A stretch of 64,000 nt of DNA from Phoronis australis (GCA_002633005.1 NMRA01000799.1:69228-133227), one strand, 5' to 3'; positions 48,801 through 60,810 are shown, counted from the first letter of the stretch. Notes: generated from the sequence alone by a model not told the origin. Program-made: numbers and translations.

Positions 48801-51800
48801 ACAATTATTGTATTTTGACATTACAAGCTTACGAAAATATGTTATTAAGAAGCGTGAGAACTGTGAAATAAAGACGAAGCCTTGGTGTGGGCTGAGTTAT
48901 GTAGACGCAACAACCTAGCGAAGAGAGCTAGAGTGATCACTTGCTTCATGAGTAATACCAGGGGATGGCTTGCAAAGCCTTGTGTTTTCTAGAGGCACTT
49001 GCACGTCGTTTTTGTCTATTCTTAGCGGTATTAACCGATATGTTAATCAATTGTTTTGACTATAACGAGACACAAACTAAAGCTGTGACACGTAGCAATT
49101 ACGCAAAAAGCATTACTGTTTCAAAGTGTTTAGTCGGTTTAGTTTGTGTGAATACAACTTAGCTGCGGTGAGAGGTTAAAATAAAAAGCCAACCTTTTTC
49201 ATGTCATTTTTTGGTAAAAATACGGTTCATTGATTAACACAGACACATTTTTCAGTTAATAACGGCTTTAAGTAATTTATTGAATAGTCGTGTGTTACTT
49301 GAGCTGTGACGTTTAGGGGTTAGGAATTTCCCGCCATTTTGTTTTCATATAGTATGACAGTGTGAGCTCAGTGTCGAGTGAGTCATTATTTTACCCCGGT
49401 TGTCGTTTGCGTTTGTTTACGAGTCAGTCAACATGGTGCACGTTTGCTGCGTACCGGGATGTACTCATTATCGTCTCACGCGCACTTTGTTTATACCATA
49501 GGTATACCATTACATGTCTTTTTACACAACCAGTCGTACTTGACTCATTCGTGTGAAGAACGCAGAGTTACCCCTCTACGCAAAGTACAAAACAGAGTAC
49601 ATGTAGAATTACCGAGTGTGTGGCAAGCACTTGCCGTCGGATCACAAAAGAGATAAATACGCGGAATTGATGAAGGTTTCTTCAAGACAACGCCTGAAAA
49701 AGGGTGCCCTACTGTCGCTGTTCATTCCCGGCAGTGCCCCCGTAGCCACCCCGAGAAGTGTATGTTTGAATTGAGAACCCTCGTAAGCTGTGACCTCGAC
49801 AGTGACTGTAAGCTCTTCATCTACTGTCACCCGTGACTTCGAACGTACCCCCAGAGTGTACAATTCCGGGAACTAGCAGCGATTCGCTCTTTGCTGCTAT
49901 AGTCTCCAGCCCAGGACCTGTAAGCTGCCCTGCAGCGATGTTGAGTTCGGGGAGTGAATACAGGCCCAGTTCGACACCCGTTTGACGAGGACAGTTCATC
50001 GTCCACTCGTAAATTTAATTGTGTACTTACCTAAAGTATTGGAACTATCAAGAAGGGGTCAGGTGTGTGGCGAGGGAGTCACACGACGGGATGTAAGCGG
50101 TTTGATAGCTCAGGTCACCAACCAGTGGGAACAGCATAGGCATTCTATTGAGGTCGTTATAACAGTGCACACCGTGCATTTGCACCAAGACCTCCCACCA
50201 CGTCTTCCCTCAGTCTCTTCCTCATCCCTCTCAACAACTGCCTGTGCAAATTCTGCCTGACTATACTCGGGCTCAAACCTTATCCACCCACTGACTCTTC
50301 ATGAAAAAATTCCCCGTCACTACACCTATGAACAATGTCTACGTCGCTCACATCACTGTGTCTGTGATATATGGTCGCCAACCCCAGCCGTTTTCAGGCT
50401 ATTACAAACTAAATGATCCCTAAATCCAACGTAATTGGGTTCTCTAAAACCTTAGCTTGTCATAAAACACTTGTCAATGAGAAGTGGTCACGACAATTTT
50501 AGGAAACAGCACGAAAACAAAAGTGGGGCAAATCCTCGCAGTAAACGCGAACGCAGAAGCAAATTGGCGGGAAATTCTTAACCCCCTAAACGTCACATCC
50601 GGAGTAGGGCACGACTTATCAATAAAATTACGGGACACCGTAATTAAGGTTATCTCAAACTTTATTAAGTGGCCTCCATTCTAACTCGTATATCAAAAAA
50701 CCTAAGATTTGTCTGGAAATACAAAAATATGTTTTGTATTAATATACCATTATTATTATTACGTAAACACCTTTTTAAGTCAAAATTTCATTAGACATTC
50801 ATAGCAAAATAACAACTGGATCGATTTCAATGAAACCTTTTTTAAATGGAAACTTCACCAGTTACCTCAAAAACGCTGTTAGGAATTTTCGATGTCATTT
50901 CGTTTGGTGTCTATGACAAACAAAATCACAAAACGTAAGGAATTTTGTAAAAAAATAGACGTCGTACTCGTCTTTGTTACATTGCGACAAAAGTAGACAT
51001 TTCTATCGAACATTCTGACAAGTTTTTGGGATTGATGACTAAATATTAAGTTTGGAAAGTTTCAGCGAATCCCACCAGGCCGTTTTCGAGAACTCGCGTT
51101 CTTAACTTCAAATAAATTCGATTTGCCGAAGCCGAGAAACAGCCTATTAAACTGGGACAAGTGAAAATCTCAGTCTTCGGTTAATAATTCAGTGAAAATT
51201 TGTTTTCGGTAAATATAACCTGTACATGCCTTATCCATGTTAGATATTTCAACATTTACTCGCAATGTCAATTAAATTTGCAGTGCGTAATCTAACTTAA
51301 TTATCATTAAAACGTACCGTCACCAGCCACGAGGTTTGACCAACAGTTCATTTTTATTAACATAGTCTGTACACATCACGTGCCGGGAGACTGATACGAA
51401 ACCAAGTAAGAAATGCATAACAAAAATGGAGTCGGTGGTTAAGGCATGTCGTTAGCAGGAGATCGAAACAGCAAAAGTCAATTTACTTATTGAATTAATG
51501 AATTTGGGTGAGAATTTATTTCTTTTCATAACTTTATGACCACAGAGGCGTGAGGCGACTGGTAGCATTGGCAACGGTCGTAGGCATGTAGACGCACAAC
51601 TCCCTCAGAATCAAAACAACCTTACGTTTTTTCTTAGTTTTCCCGGCACTGTTCCATCATAAGTTCACTTCGTTGAGTCTATTATGGCGACTCGGTGAAT
51701 GAAAGGGCGGAGGGTACATACGAAGCTGCTCTGTACTTGGCGGGAGATTCGATTTGAGTGACCGTCCTGTAACCTATGACCTCGGATAAGTAGTAAACAA

Positions 51801-54800
51801 ATGTCCACGCGGTTGTGTGTTTCCAAGGTGGTTCTTGTAAATATTTTTTCTCGCTACACGGTATATATTTTGTATTTGAAGTTCCCCGAGAATGAAGATA
51901 AGGTATTTTACTAGACACATGTGAAATATTGTAGAAATGGCCAATTTTTGTGAATAAGGTTTGTGATATCCTTATCTGAAACATATGTCTGGGATAACCA
52001 ACGAACCGTATTTTTTAATAAAAAATGTCATGAAAATGTTGCCTTCTCCTTTAAAAACAAACGACGTAATGACTTAAAAATATTCAGCTCTTGCAAGAAA
52101 CTCCTAAATTATGCCTGAACTTCCAGTTATAAACAGTATAGCTTCTGCACGCAGATACCGAACATGTACTTTTTCAAATTTTGAAAAGGAAAATTAGTAA
52201 ATTCAATTGGCTTTGTTCCTATCTACACGACGTTGAATTAAAGTAATGTTTTTCTGACAACCATGTTGCCAGTTTAACAATTACGGAAGTTGCTCAATCT
52301 TTTCGGTTAAGAGTAAGTTCTAGCCTATACGTTTAGGGTCCCTATGTCTGTCTGTCGCTGATCTGATGTTGTTTCAGAGCAATCAAACTACCACCCTACT
52401 TATTGCTTTACTGAAGTCAAGAACGATGATTCTGTTCACAGTCGTCAACGCAATGCTGTGGTATGTAGTTCGCTTTGGTTTTTGTAAGTTTTCACATTTC
52501 ACGTGCCTCTATTCTTATGGATTATTGGATAAAACACGGCTCACATAACCATCGAGCCACACTTGTAGGAGATTAAACGCAGAAATAAAATCTATGTTAA
52601 GGAGTGGTTTGAGATCTGTTGCTTCACACTTTACCGTTTACGTTTTTATTTCTCGTTTGGAATTCTAGGTTTTGTGCCACCCTATTATTTTTTGGACTGT
52701 CTTTTAATACTTCAAACTTGACCGGTGGTCCATACGCCAACTTTGCCATATCCGGCGCAGTAGAGATACCAGCACTATGCTGCACCTACGTGCTGTTGAA
52801 AAGTCGACTGGGCAGACGTGGTACCACTTTTCTTACGGTAATGGCGTCAGCTGCGTTCCTGTTATCTACCGCGCCCATTCCTGAAGGTAATGGTAGTGGT
52901 GGCGCGCCAGCAGAGGGCGGTAACACTCTTGGTGGTTTTGTGAATAATGGTGGATGGTTATGGTAGTGGCGATGGTGGTGGTGGCGGTGTGACGTGGTGG
53001 CGGTGTGACGTGGTGGCGGCTTGCGTAGTGGCCGCGTGACATAGTGGCGGCGTGACGTGGTGGCGNGGGTGTTATGATGGCGGTGTGACGTGGCAGTGGT
53101 GTGACGTGTTGCAGTGAAGTTGGTGGACGGTGTGCTGGTGTTGGGATTTTTATGTCATGCTCCACATAGCGGCGGTAGTCGCAGCAGCAAATTGAGTGGA
53201 AGTGAAGTCAACTCAGTTTTTCCGCATGAACTAATAAATCAAGGGTCACTGGAAGTCGCTGTTTCACCGCTACGCTGCGCTGACTGTTTTTATCTATGTG
53301 TAGAATGTTTAAGAGCCATTCAACGAGAAAATCAAAAGCAATCAAAAAATAACTCTAGGGATCATCTTCTAGTTTCAGTTTAAACATTGTGTTTGTGATC
53401 ATGGTGTCGCTCTGGTACAAAAAAATCACCAATTTTGGACCTATTCACCTCTTACATGTAGTTCTTTACCAATAGTCCTTCAAAAGTTTACAAAGAATGA
53501 CACGTCTTTGCAGCTTTTAAATATAAAAAACAGGTACACTGCCAGCAATGAGAAAAAACACATAATGGTATTAAGAAGTGGGTCATGTGACCACAAAGTA
53601 AAATTAATGTTAATTATTTCGCTGTATTCATCACGTGACAAGGGAGTTAAAACTCGTAAGCACTTTTTGTAGTGTTGAAAGTGGGTGTCACTCAAGTGCT
53701 TCTACAAACCAGTTTGCGGGGTGATGGACATTGAACTATGTGTTTTGGATAGAACTTGGATAAGTAAAAAATCCCTTGAGTGGGCCGTTTTCATTTTTTC
53801 TTCTAAAAATGCTCCAATATTGCGTATTCTACACTTTTTAAAAGCATGTTTTTGTAACTTCGTTACATTTAAAATGGTTTCCAGAAAATAATTAATGGGA
53901 ATCAACATGCTGTCTGACATATCCCTATTACTATTTCACCCGGCAATGAGCGTTCATAACTGACCGCGAGTCAGAAATTACGCAGACACAAGTGATGAAG
54001 TAGCTACACTTTTTTAGGCTGAAACGAATAATTCATGTATTTTTTAAGGAAAAATTCCGATTTGTGCACCATATCAAGGTAATTAAGCTTTTATTTCAGA
54101 AGCTTCTTTGAATTAAGAGTTCGAGTCAGTATGAAGCAGTTGAACCGGAAATTATTGTTTCGGTTTGAAGACAAAAGCCTGCATCACATGAAAGGAGTTT
54201 ATGTTTAAAATACAAAAATGAAAAAATATCAAAGTCGTATGGTGAATTCAATAGTTATCGAAATTTATGTGTCAAATATGGACTTTATTTTGGTCGGGTC
54301 GGCCATCTTGCGATGTCAACAGCATAGGTTACGAATTTAAAGTGCTTAAACGATATTTCCTCAAATATTCTGGCGGTAAAATTTAGCAACACATATCCTT
54401 ACTTACCAGTTTGCACAATCCAAGAGTTAACACCAGATTTAATCAGCAGGTGTAACTTGGTGATTAAATTATTCACAATTATCGTTGGACAACATGAACT
54501 GAAAGGCATGTTCAACCGGCTACATTGTCATCGGTGAAGATTTTACTACCATACATTTGTAGACACACTGCTACACAAAGCGGTTTGGTACAGTTTCCGG
54601 TGCTTGTGTCCTAACTATTATGAATCTTCTATTTCTTTCAATGTGAAGTGCCCATCCAATTTACATTGCACTCTGCTAAATTTTGTTGAAATTGTTTTAG
54701 AATTTTTTGTTTGAAACTCAACATCTGTGATTATGTTTCATAATATGACACACCTTTTCTAAATTTCATTCAAAAAATGTGATTTTGATTCATGTTTTGT

Positions 54801-57751
54801 AACTACTTACTTTCTACTTCAAGATTCATCAAACCAACAAAGTGTGAAAAATCTTATTTGATTTTCAGAAATGGGTTATATTCGGATTATGAATTGTGAA
54901 GCTTACTTGAACACTTCTGTCATATAGCTTCATATTATTTACAATCATGCTTGTCAAATTCTAGTTTAAGGAGGAAGCTTTTATGGTACTCAGTCGCCAT
55001 GGAAACACTTATGCATGTCTACTTCCATAGTTCACGGGAATTTGGTTCAGTCCGTGTTGCTGAAAATTTCCAAAGTACATTTTAAGTTACTTACTGTGTC
55101 CAAAGGCTGTGAGGATCATTTTAGTTTGCCTATTAACTTGAACTGAGATCACACTGTTAGGTGTAAGCCTTAGATACAATGAAAATTTTGAAAGCCATGC
55201 GTCCAATATTTTTAAGAGATGTCTCTCGTAGGTGTGTGACAACAAGTGACAACATCACATTTGCAAGGAATTGGTTAAACAATTAACATTCTGTAAAAAT
55301 GACAAAACTCAGATTATGTGACTTTCTGTAGATATTTTTGGAATGATTATCCGGTAATAAAGTGGACGTTACCAGGGAACCAGTTAGCAGCTGACAGGGG
55401 GGCACGGGTTAGACGTGTAAACGATCTACAAATCTTTAAAACTGTCACTGGTACATGTATAGCAGCACAGGATAGACTCATTTGAAAACATGCACGTAAA
55501 TAATCATCTATTACTTTTTGACCACATTAGAAGTAAGAACTGGAAAACAAAAACGACGCTAGAGTGCAGTATGTAAACGATGTTTCGATATTAATCAAAT
55601 GTCATCCTCAGGTACAATGGCAAACAGAAAACAAAATGTCAATAGTATAAGACTAATGTTGAAATGTCGTTCTCAAACATGCATGTGCCATCGCTTCTTC
55701 GATGGTTACATTTCATGAAATTTCTCCAAAAATCTAGTTATAGAAACTGTCGCCAGGGGGCCAGCAGCAGTCAAAGTATCTACATGTAAAAACTAACGTT
55801 GAATGATTTGATCATAAAGAGATATTTGCAGAAAATAATGAAGCCCCTGTCTGAGGTTTATGAGATACAGCTGCGTTCTACACGTACTCAGGCACCGTAT
55901 AATATGCAATGGTATGTCTTTTCTATCGGCTGTTGCATGAAAACAAACGCAAAGCCCATTTATTTTATTTTTATTTTCTTAGTCAGAGAGCAAACTGATG
56001 AAAAATGTCATTGGAAATTACCAGCACTCCGCAAATTGGCTCCCAGAGCATCTCAAAAATGGCTTAATATCAAATACACAAAATTGAGCAAAATTTATCA
56101 AAATTTAGCAATCCAGAGAAGGTTAACGGAAACCTCTTGGAAAATTCAAAGACCGTTTTCTGATAGAGAGGTTCATATCTACATCAAAATTATTTTGATT
56201 TTTCGTTCCAGTTCTTTTAAACCGTTTTAAAAGATTTGGATCTTTAGAACCAGAAATGGGCCATTTTGGGCCAAAATATTCTTGATACTCTAACTAAAAC
56301 AATAGTGGTTGAAAAAATTCCAATAAACATTTTGAACATATCCCACAAGGATGTATGTTTCTCACAATTTTTTTCAAGATCTGGGTAGGTGACCCTAGAG
56401 TTGACCTTTTGGTGCTCTCGTGGAATGACAGTTAATATTTTGAGACCTTAACATATCTTTCATCATCAAATAGCAAAACGGCCTTCTCCTCAGCTAACAA
56501 GTTCAGTTAGATCAGTGGCGATCTTTTCATACTTGCAGAGTTTGGCTGGCTAGTAACTTCCTTGGCAATGCTTGGCAAGTTTAGTAGCACTTCGTTCTTT
56601 GCCGTTATCTACTTCTACACACCAGAAATGTATCCGACTCCTCTCAGGGCGGTTGCAACGAGTACGATTTCGACTTTTGGCCGAATTGGCGTCATTGTTG
56701 CTCCCTACATCGCTATCACGGTAAGAATCGTTTCTCTTTAGTAACTGAGCTTCAGCCCAAGCAACAATGAAGAGGCTGTTTTGACCAAGTTTTTTAACTT
56801 TTAAAAAGGGTTGGGTTCTGAAAAACAAATGTCTCAGCTATTTGTTGAGAGAACTCTGCTTTCATTATGCACCACGGTCAAAACAAGTTTTGCTAACATT
56901 CTAAACTAAGTTATCAACAGAAAGTATGGACCTTTCAACTTCTGCATTTCACGTGGTGGTTATTTGCCTGAGTGCCCCTGCGCTGTTATCGATGCGCTGT
57001 TACAGTGTTGGTAACAGCTCAGCGTCATAATAATTGTAAAGATTGCTGTATATCAAGGTCAGGGGGAGTGGAGCAGGTGTAGAATTCACTTTTTCGTTTG
57101 TTAGCGTCACTCAATGATAGTTTAAGATTCCAAAGTCAGCTCATATGTAAACAAAGACATTGTATTAATCGACGTTTCGACTGATTGTCACTAAACCATT
57201 CTCAAGACAAATATTCGCAACGTTCCACTCAAGTAACATAAGTGGAGAAATGGAGAATAGTCTCAACACGTACACGTCAAAATGCATTGTGAGGGGAGAG
57301 TCTAGAAACTAAAACAGTTGGAGCTCAAGTGAACCAGTGTTTCTATTCAGATAGTGCTCAGCGTCATTCAGCCGTATGTGCATAGGTTCCTTTATGAGGA
57401 GCCTCAGGGTGGCGCCTCGTCCAACATCTGAACACCAGAGTCATGATATAGCCAGTGAAGTTCGTAAACGTATTTTGGCCGAAAACATTTGGGATTAGTC
57501 AATATTTCTTATACAAAAAGTGTACTGATCGTATGGATTGCACCTGGTACCTAACGTCGATCACTTACTGTTTTCCGTACTTACAGGGAAAGATATACTT
57601 CCGGGAGCTTCCTTTGATGATTTTTGGATTGGTATCACTAGCTGTGGCCGGGACAATATTTTTACTTCCTGAAACGGGATCCACTGCACTGCCAGATACG
57701 TTTGACGACGTCAAGAATCTAAAGAAGCACAGAATATCATGCAGTCGGTAA
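39392..57751 (+). CDS. SLC22-family organic ion transporter, copy B (nine exons)
   Basis: Joined coding exons are 39,392-39,817; 44,222-44,325; 45,252-45,406; 47,168-47,339; 48,603-48,756; 52,378-52,460; 52,669-52,886; 56,539-56,720; 57,587-57,751. They give 1,659 bases, 552 residues plus stop. Exons 2-9 match copy A's exon lengths exactly, and exon 1 is 12 bases shorter. All family motifs are kept: WDLVCG, SDRFGRKR, PESPRWLL, LGRRGT, YTPEMYPT and LPETGSTALPDT. No stop or frameshift is present, so both copies should be functional. By hand count about 54 residues differ from copy A, over a third of them in exon 1. Large insertions have landed in introns 4, 5 and 7 and in the 3' flank. Confidence 0.9.
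40180..42080. other. Extra ~1.9 kb in intron 1 of copy B, unidentified
   Basis: Flanking intron blocks match copy A (about 17,430 and 17,830), but this stretch does not. It has a GC-rich patch near 40,680-40,870 in otherwise AT-rich sequence. No protein or terminal repeats recognised. Confidence 0.35.
44222..44325 (+). CDS. Copy B exon 2: helix 2 (residues 143-177)
   Basis: WDLVCGKEW to GMLSD plus a split Arg codon. Protein is identical to copy A. Confidence 0.9.
45252..45406 (+). CDS. Copy B exon 3: FGRKR motif, helices 3-4
   Basis: FGRKRTMVIFLFMQCLFG to GKYIAAFVL. Nine of 51 residues differ from copy A, several conservative, including S/F and G/D in or near membrane segments. Confidence 0.9.
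47168..47339 (+). CDS. Copy B exon 4: helices 4-6
   Basis: GLELVGVRYRSVAGLGIYF to FVALYAW. Only A/V and N/H differ from copy A. Strongly conserved core. Confidence 0.9.
47771..48085 (-). mobile_element. RTE-like LINE 3' end inserted in intron 4 of copy B
   Basis: Minus-strand reading gives KIKERTKMTDITKFI, NWRWAGHVARIKDNRWTLRT, TEWQPEKAWEQG and, after a frameshift, WRDDIMQRYEA, KQWRDLAEGYFLQWKDTA and a stop. The (W)AGH(V/I)AR..DNRW..R..EW.P pattern is the classic C-terminus of RTE-type endonuclease/reverse-transcriptase proteins. A short aggtgaac-type tandem tail lies at the 3' end (47,771-47,785). Copy A has the uninterrupted site near 29,977. Confidence 0.85.
48603..48756 (+). CDS. Copy B exon 5: PESPRWLL and central loop
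   Basis: LTPESPRWLLQRQRVEDAIV to KQEEKQI, ending at GTGAGC in phase 0. Confidence 0.88.
49180..52050. mobile_element. THAP-bearing TTAA DNA transposon (Kolobok-like) in intron 5 of copy B
   Basis: TTAA flanks both ends (49,176-49,179 and 52,051-52,054). Copy A has a single TTAA at the matching place (30,911-30,914). The ends are inverted over about 75 bp. Left reads gccaacctttttcatgtca, later aaaatacggttcattgatta. The inverse of the right reads ggcaacattttcatgacat, later aaaatacggttcgttggtta. The right end's AGGAGAAGGC resembles the 10,090 element's AGGAGAATGC. A THAP coding region begins about 250 bp inside the left end. No catalytic domain was recognised, so it is decayed or partly deleted. 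Confidence 0.8.
49433..49774 (+). pseudogene. THAP zinc-finger coding region, interrupted
   Basis: ATG at 49,433 opens MVHVCCVPGCTHYRLTRTLF, with the N-terminal C-x3-4-C pair, then a stop at 49,499. The frame resumes as LPLYAKYKTEYM and YRVCGKHLPSDHKRDKY, with C-x2-H, and RQRLKKGALLSLFIP, equivalent to the family's AVPTIF box. A Ser/Thr-rich stretch follows. The stops, a lost FP segment and a frameshift mark it as dead. It is the N-terminus of the surrounding element's protein. Confidence 0.75.
52378..52460 (+). CDS. Copy B exon 6: entry to helix 7
   Basis: SNQTTTLLIALLKSRTMILF then TVVNAMLW. The change of Arg-Pro to Gln-Thr creates an NQT sequence, but it is predicted to be cytoplasmic. Confidence 0.88.
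52669..52886 (+). CDS. Copy B exon 7: helices 7-9 with LGRRG
   Basis: FCATLLFFGLSFNTSNLTGG through LKSRLGRRGTTFLTV to APIPE plus one base at a GTAATG donor. Confidence 0.9.
52946..53115. repeat. GC-rich minisatellite after copy B exon 7
   Basis: Same gtgacgtggtggcgg-type units as copy A, identical over 120 bases, then extended by a few more units. A single N at 53,066 falls inside the array. Confidence 0.85.
53313..56431. mobile_element. 3.1 kb TTAA-flanked DNA transposon in intron 7 of copy B
   Basis: TTAA at 53,309-53,312 and 56,432-56,435 brackets ends that are inverted over about 55 bp. Left has CATTCAACGAGA and AACTCTAGGG. The inverse of the right has CATTCCACGAGA and AACTCTAGGG. Copy A has a short unfilled intron at the matching point (TCAA within gaatgttcaatattttg, near 33,038). 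The interior is AT-rich. One 143-codon frame (55,799-56,230) matches nothing I know. Probably non-autonomous; superfamily open between Kolobok and piggyBac. Confidence 0.7.
55799..56230 (+). CDS. Unrecognised 143-codon frame inside the 3.1 kb TTAA element
   Basis: Begins MNDLIIKRYLQKIMKPL, with a hydrophobic patch (IYFIFIFLV) and a basic C-terminal half. No known motif; it may be chance or an element relic. Confidence 0.15.
   Translation: MNDLIIKRYLQKIMKPLSEVYEIQLRSTRTQAPYNMQWYVFSIGCCMKTNAKPIYFIFIFLVREQTDEKCHWKLPALRKLAPRASQKWLNIKYTKLSKIYQNLAIQRRLTETSWKIQRPFSDREVHIYIKIILIFRSSSFKPF
56539..56720 (+). CDS. Copy B exon 8: helices 10-11 with TPEMYPT
   Basis: FGWLVTSLAMLGKFSSTSFF, FYTPEMYPTPLRAVATS, to YIAIT at GTAAGA. 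Three residues differ from copy A. Confidence 0.9.
57587..57751 (+). CDS. Copy B exon 9: helix 12 and C-terminus
   Basis: GKIYFRELPLMIFGLVSLAV then LLPETGSTALPDTFDDV and HRISCSR, stop TAA. Confidence 0.9.
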   Translation, partial: GKIYFRELPLMIFGLVSLAVAGTIFLLPETGSTALPDTFDDVKNLKKHRISCSR

Positions 57752-57831
57752 GCCGAGTGAAATTATGATACGTAATTTGATCTAAGGCGATTCGAGTCAA
57801 CGTTTAGCCAAACTTGTCGCGTATTGTTTGT

Positions 57832-60810
57832 GTCGACCTCTCAACGCAGGCTCTGCCATAAGAAAGGTTTTCACACCGGTGACTTGCATGGATGTGAAGT
57901 ATTAAATGGAAAAATCAGTCGACGTATCTGCAGAGCTCATCGTGACTTCATTTCAAGATGGCTGTCTAAACTAATCATAAACTACACTCATATGACAGCA
58001 GGCTTAACGTCACGACTTCAAGTTTAATGAACTAGAATACACGTTTCACTAGACACATTCAATTACACTGATCATAACGCACTACTGGTTTCCGCTCACA
58101 TTTGGAATGAGGTAGCTCAAGGATTGTTCTAAAACCTCCTCAACCCACAAACCCCTCTACCTAGTCTACGCAAGCTCGACTCCATCTGAACCTAAAACAA
58201 GCGATGACTTGCAAATCAACGAGTGGGGCTGTGATCTCGGCTGACTTTTCCTTGTTTTTGCAATCAGGAGAGTCGATTTGGCAAGTTCGAAAGCAGAGAA
58301 AAAACCCTACCAAATCAAATCAAAGACCTAGCAGCGTTACAAGTGTTGTTCCTGACAGAGTGTGATCGACTCGTCTGCTCTTCAGTGAATGGCAGATTCA
58401 AGCTTTTTGGGGAGAGTGTGAGGAACCGACAAATACATAACTTCTTCAGTTAATACAGTTTAAAAAAGAACTGTTAACTAAAAAGTATATCAACGTATTA
58501 GCAAACGTATTAGGAGTATTTTTTAAACGAGTATTCAACGGAAAACAAAAATTAATAGTAAAAAAGTGGTTAGAACATTGACTTGGTCGGTCCGGTAACA
58601 GCGAAAAGTTGGAATAGTTTCAAATTAATTTCTCATCTGATTGGCTCTCGGATGACACTCCACTCTGATGTTGGTGGTAAATCCTCACATTTTTCCACGT
58701 ATGATTTAAGGACGCCGTCACTCGTTCTCTAGTCATTGTCAGATAAAACAAGCACGGAGCCCTACGATAACATGCAGACCGTCTACATCGCTATATTACT
58801 TCCGTTTGACTAACGGGTCATCAATTTGTTCTTCAAAGCCTCCTTGAAGCAAATCGGGATGTTTCTTTGGTTTCCGCTAAGAATTAACGTTGGAGGCAAT
58901 CTTACCACGGTGACTTGTGGAATTTTTATGTACATAAATAAAATTATCCTACTACTGAGATTTCATCTACAAAGCTCTACTCACCGTGCTCATTATTCCT
59001 CTCTCGTTATGTGGCACAATTCATTGTTGTCTCTTTTCATTATTTATCGCGTGTACTTTGCCAGATGCTTTGTTTTTCAGTCTACACTAGATATAAATAT
59101 GACCACGTGGACGACAACAGTGCCATCCACGCCTGTCCTTAAATCTTAAGGTTATAGAATCATACTTGTATGTCCGTCGTCAGCGTCGCTGTCACTGTTC
59201 CAGTGGTAGTCAGTTTTGAAGGCTGTTGACCCGGTCTGCCCTGGCCATATTTGCCTTCTTAATTGCAATGACCCCTTGAGTAATTGATAATGGTCCTTTT
59301 ACCGCAACAACCGACATGTCTTCATGTCCTTAGCGACCCACCTACAGCTACTGAATACAGGGTGCCTTTGAGCGTTATTCCTAGCTGCGGAAAAGGCATA
59401 GCTGAATCTGCTCTTCTTGTGTGCCAACAGCAAGTCTCTCGCTACATTTTCTTGAGATTGTCACCAAATTCGTTGCTCCGACAAACGTCTCAAGTCAGTC
59501 GTGAAGTGTGACCGACGCTGACTGGCATTGTCTCCTCGACCGGCTATTCAATCTGATTCTCTCTGTGACGCTTTGGTGTCTCAGTGGAATTGAATAGCTT
59601 GCAAAATTTCCTTTGGTTCACCTCCACCAATTTACTCAGGAAGTGGCTACGAAGTAAGTTGTTCATGTTTCGGGGCCACACAGGTGCAACACTATTGCAT
59701 GCTATTTAGCAACGTCTGTAACACCGATTTGTAACAAAACAGTTATTCGGCGTATGAAATTCAGTTTTTATGTCACAATTCGCTTATAATCACATAAACC
59801 GTCATCCTTGTCGTCATCTGTGAGATATTACATAACAACCGGGAAGTGTATCTGCACTATAACTGACTTTATTTACAAATGTCTGCCTGAATTCTGAACA
59901 CGATAGGTGGCGGTCCTGAGTATTTTGTCTTTCCAGTTTCATCTGTGTCAGGAGGGTATTAGACACCCCTGGTGTCCTCTCTACAGGATAGGTATTTCAT
60001 CTGTATGGCCTCCAAGGATTAACGAAAAAAGGGGCGACGAACGTGCACACACGGGTCTAGTACAAAGCGGCTGTAATGGCTATTATCGTCTATTTGACTC
60101 AATAGGCTTGTCCATCAAAAGATCAGAAGTGAAAACAAACCTCCTCTTTCACTGTGCAGCTCTTACGCTATATAAACGCGCCGGATACTAAGACTTGTAG
60201 TATATATAAGATTTCCTGTATTAAATCATACGGCCACATATCAATATATTTGAAATACTTACAGGATTTGCTGTCGTATCTTGAAAACCAAAAACATGAA
60301 TTTAGCCAAACTGTCTACATCCTCCTTACCCTTACACTCTACAACCACAGAAGCATCTGCCATACATTTCTCTCTAAGGCTTTTATGAATACATGTACGA
60401 CACTCAATAACAAAGAGACATTCTGATTCAATTTCTCTAGGCAGACATAACTACATAACTCGCAATACCTATCCTATGTTCTCTTGGAAATTCATTTTCA
60501 CACAATTTTTCAATTTTAAACTATGGGCTGAAATACTTATTTCGTCAGAGCAATTCTATAATTTCTACTTCTTACTCCTGAATATTTCTGTTAGCAAGAC
60601 TGTCAAAAAAGTTACTCTCAGACTTAAGAGTTATCCGCTTTGTAACATCGTCTAAAAGCTCATTTTGTCTAAAATCATCTGTGTTCTCCACACATCTTGA
60701 ATCCCATGTTGATTAATAAATTTTTCACGTTTAAGCCCCAACAGCCTATACACTGTTTTCTTTTAGACTGTATTGGTGACTGTAAGCTACTGAAATATAC
60801 CTTTTGCTGT
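57832..60810. mobile_element. 3 kb insertion just downstream of copy B stop codon
   Basis: Copy A runs directly from its stop through cgtattgtttg to the accaatat flank block within about 140 bp. In copy B the same two points are 3 kb apart. The right part (60,200-60,770) is LINE. The left 2.3 kb is unidentified and contains AATAAA near 58,937. No clear target duplication was found, so it may be a composite of insertions. Confidence 0.6.
60200..60770 (-). mobile_element. 5'-truncated LINE (CR1/jockey-like), C-terminal region
   Basis: Minus-strand pieces in changing frames read LLGLKREKFINQHGIQDVWR, DDVTKRITLKSESNFFDSL, NYRIALTK, SAHSLKIEKLCENEFPREHR, RYCELCSYVCLE and IESECLFVIECRTCIHKSLR. The order and the C..C....IE.E..FVIEC spacing match the LINE fragment in intron 6 of copy A, but the sequence is more decayed. 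Confidence 0.7.
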
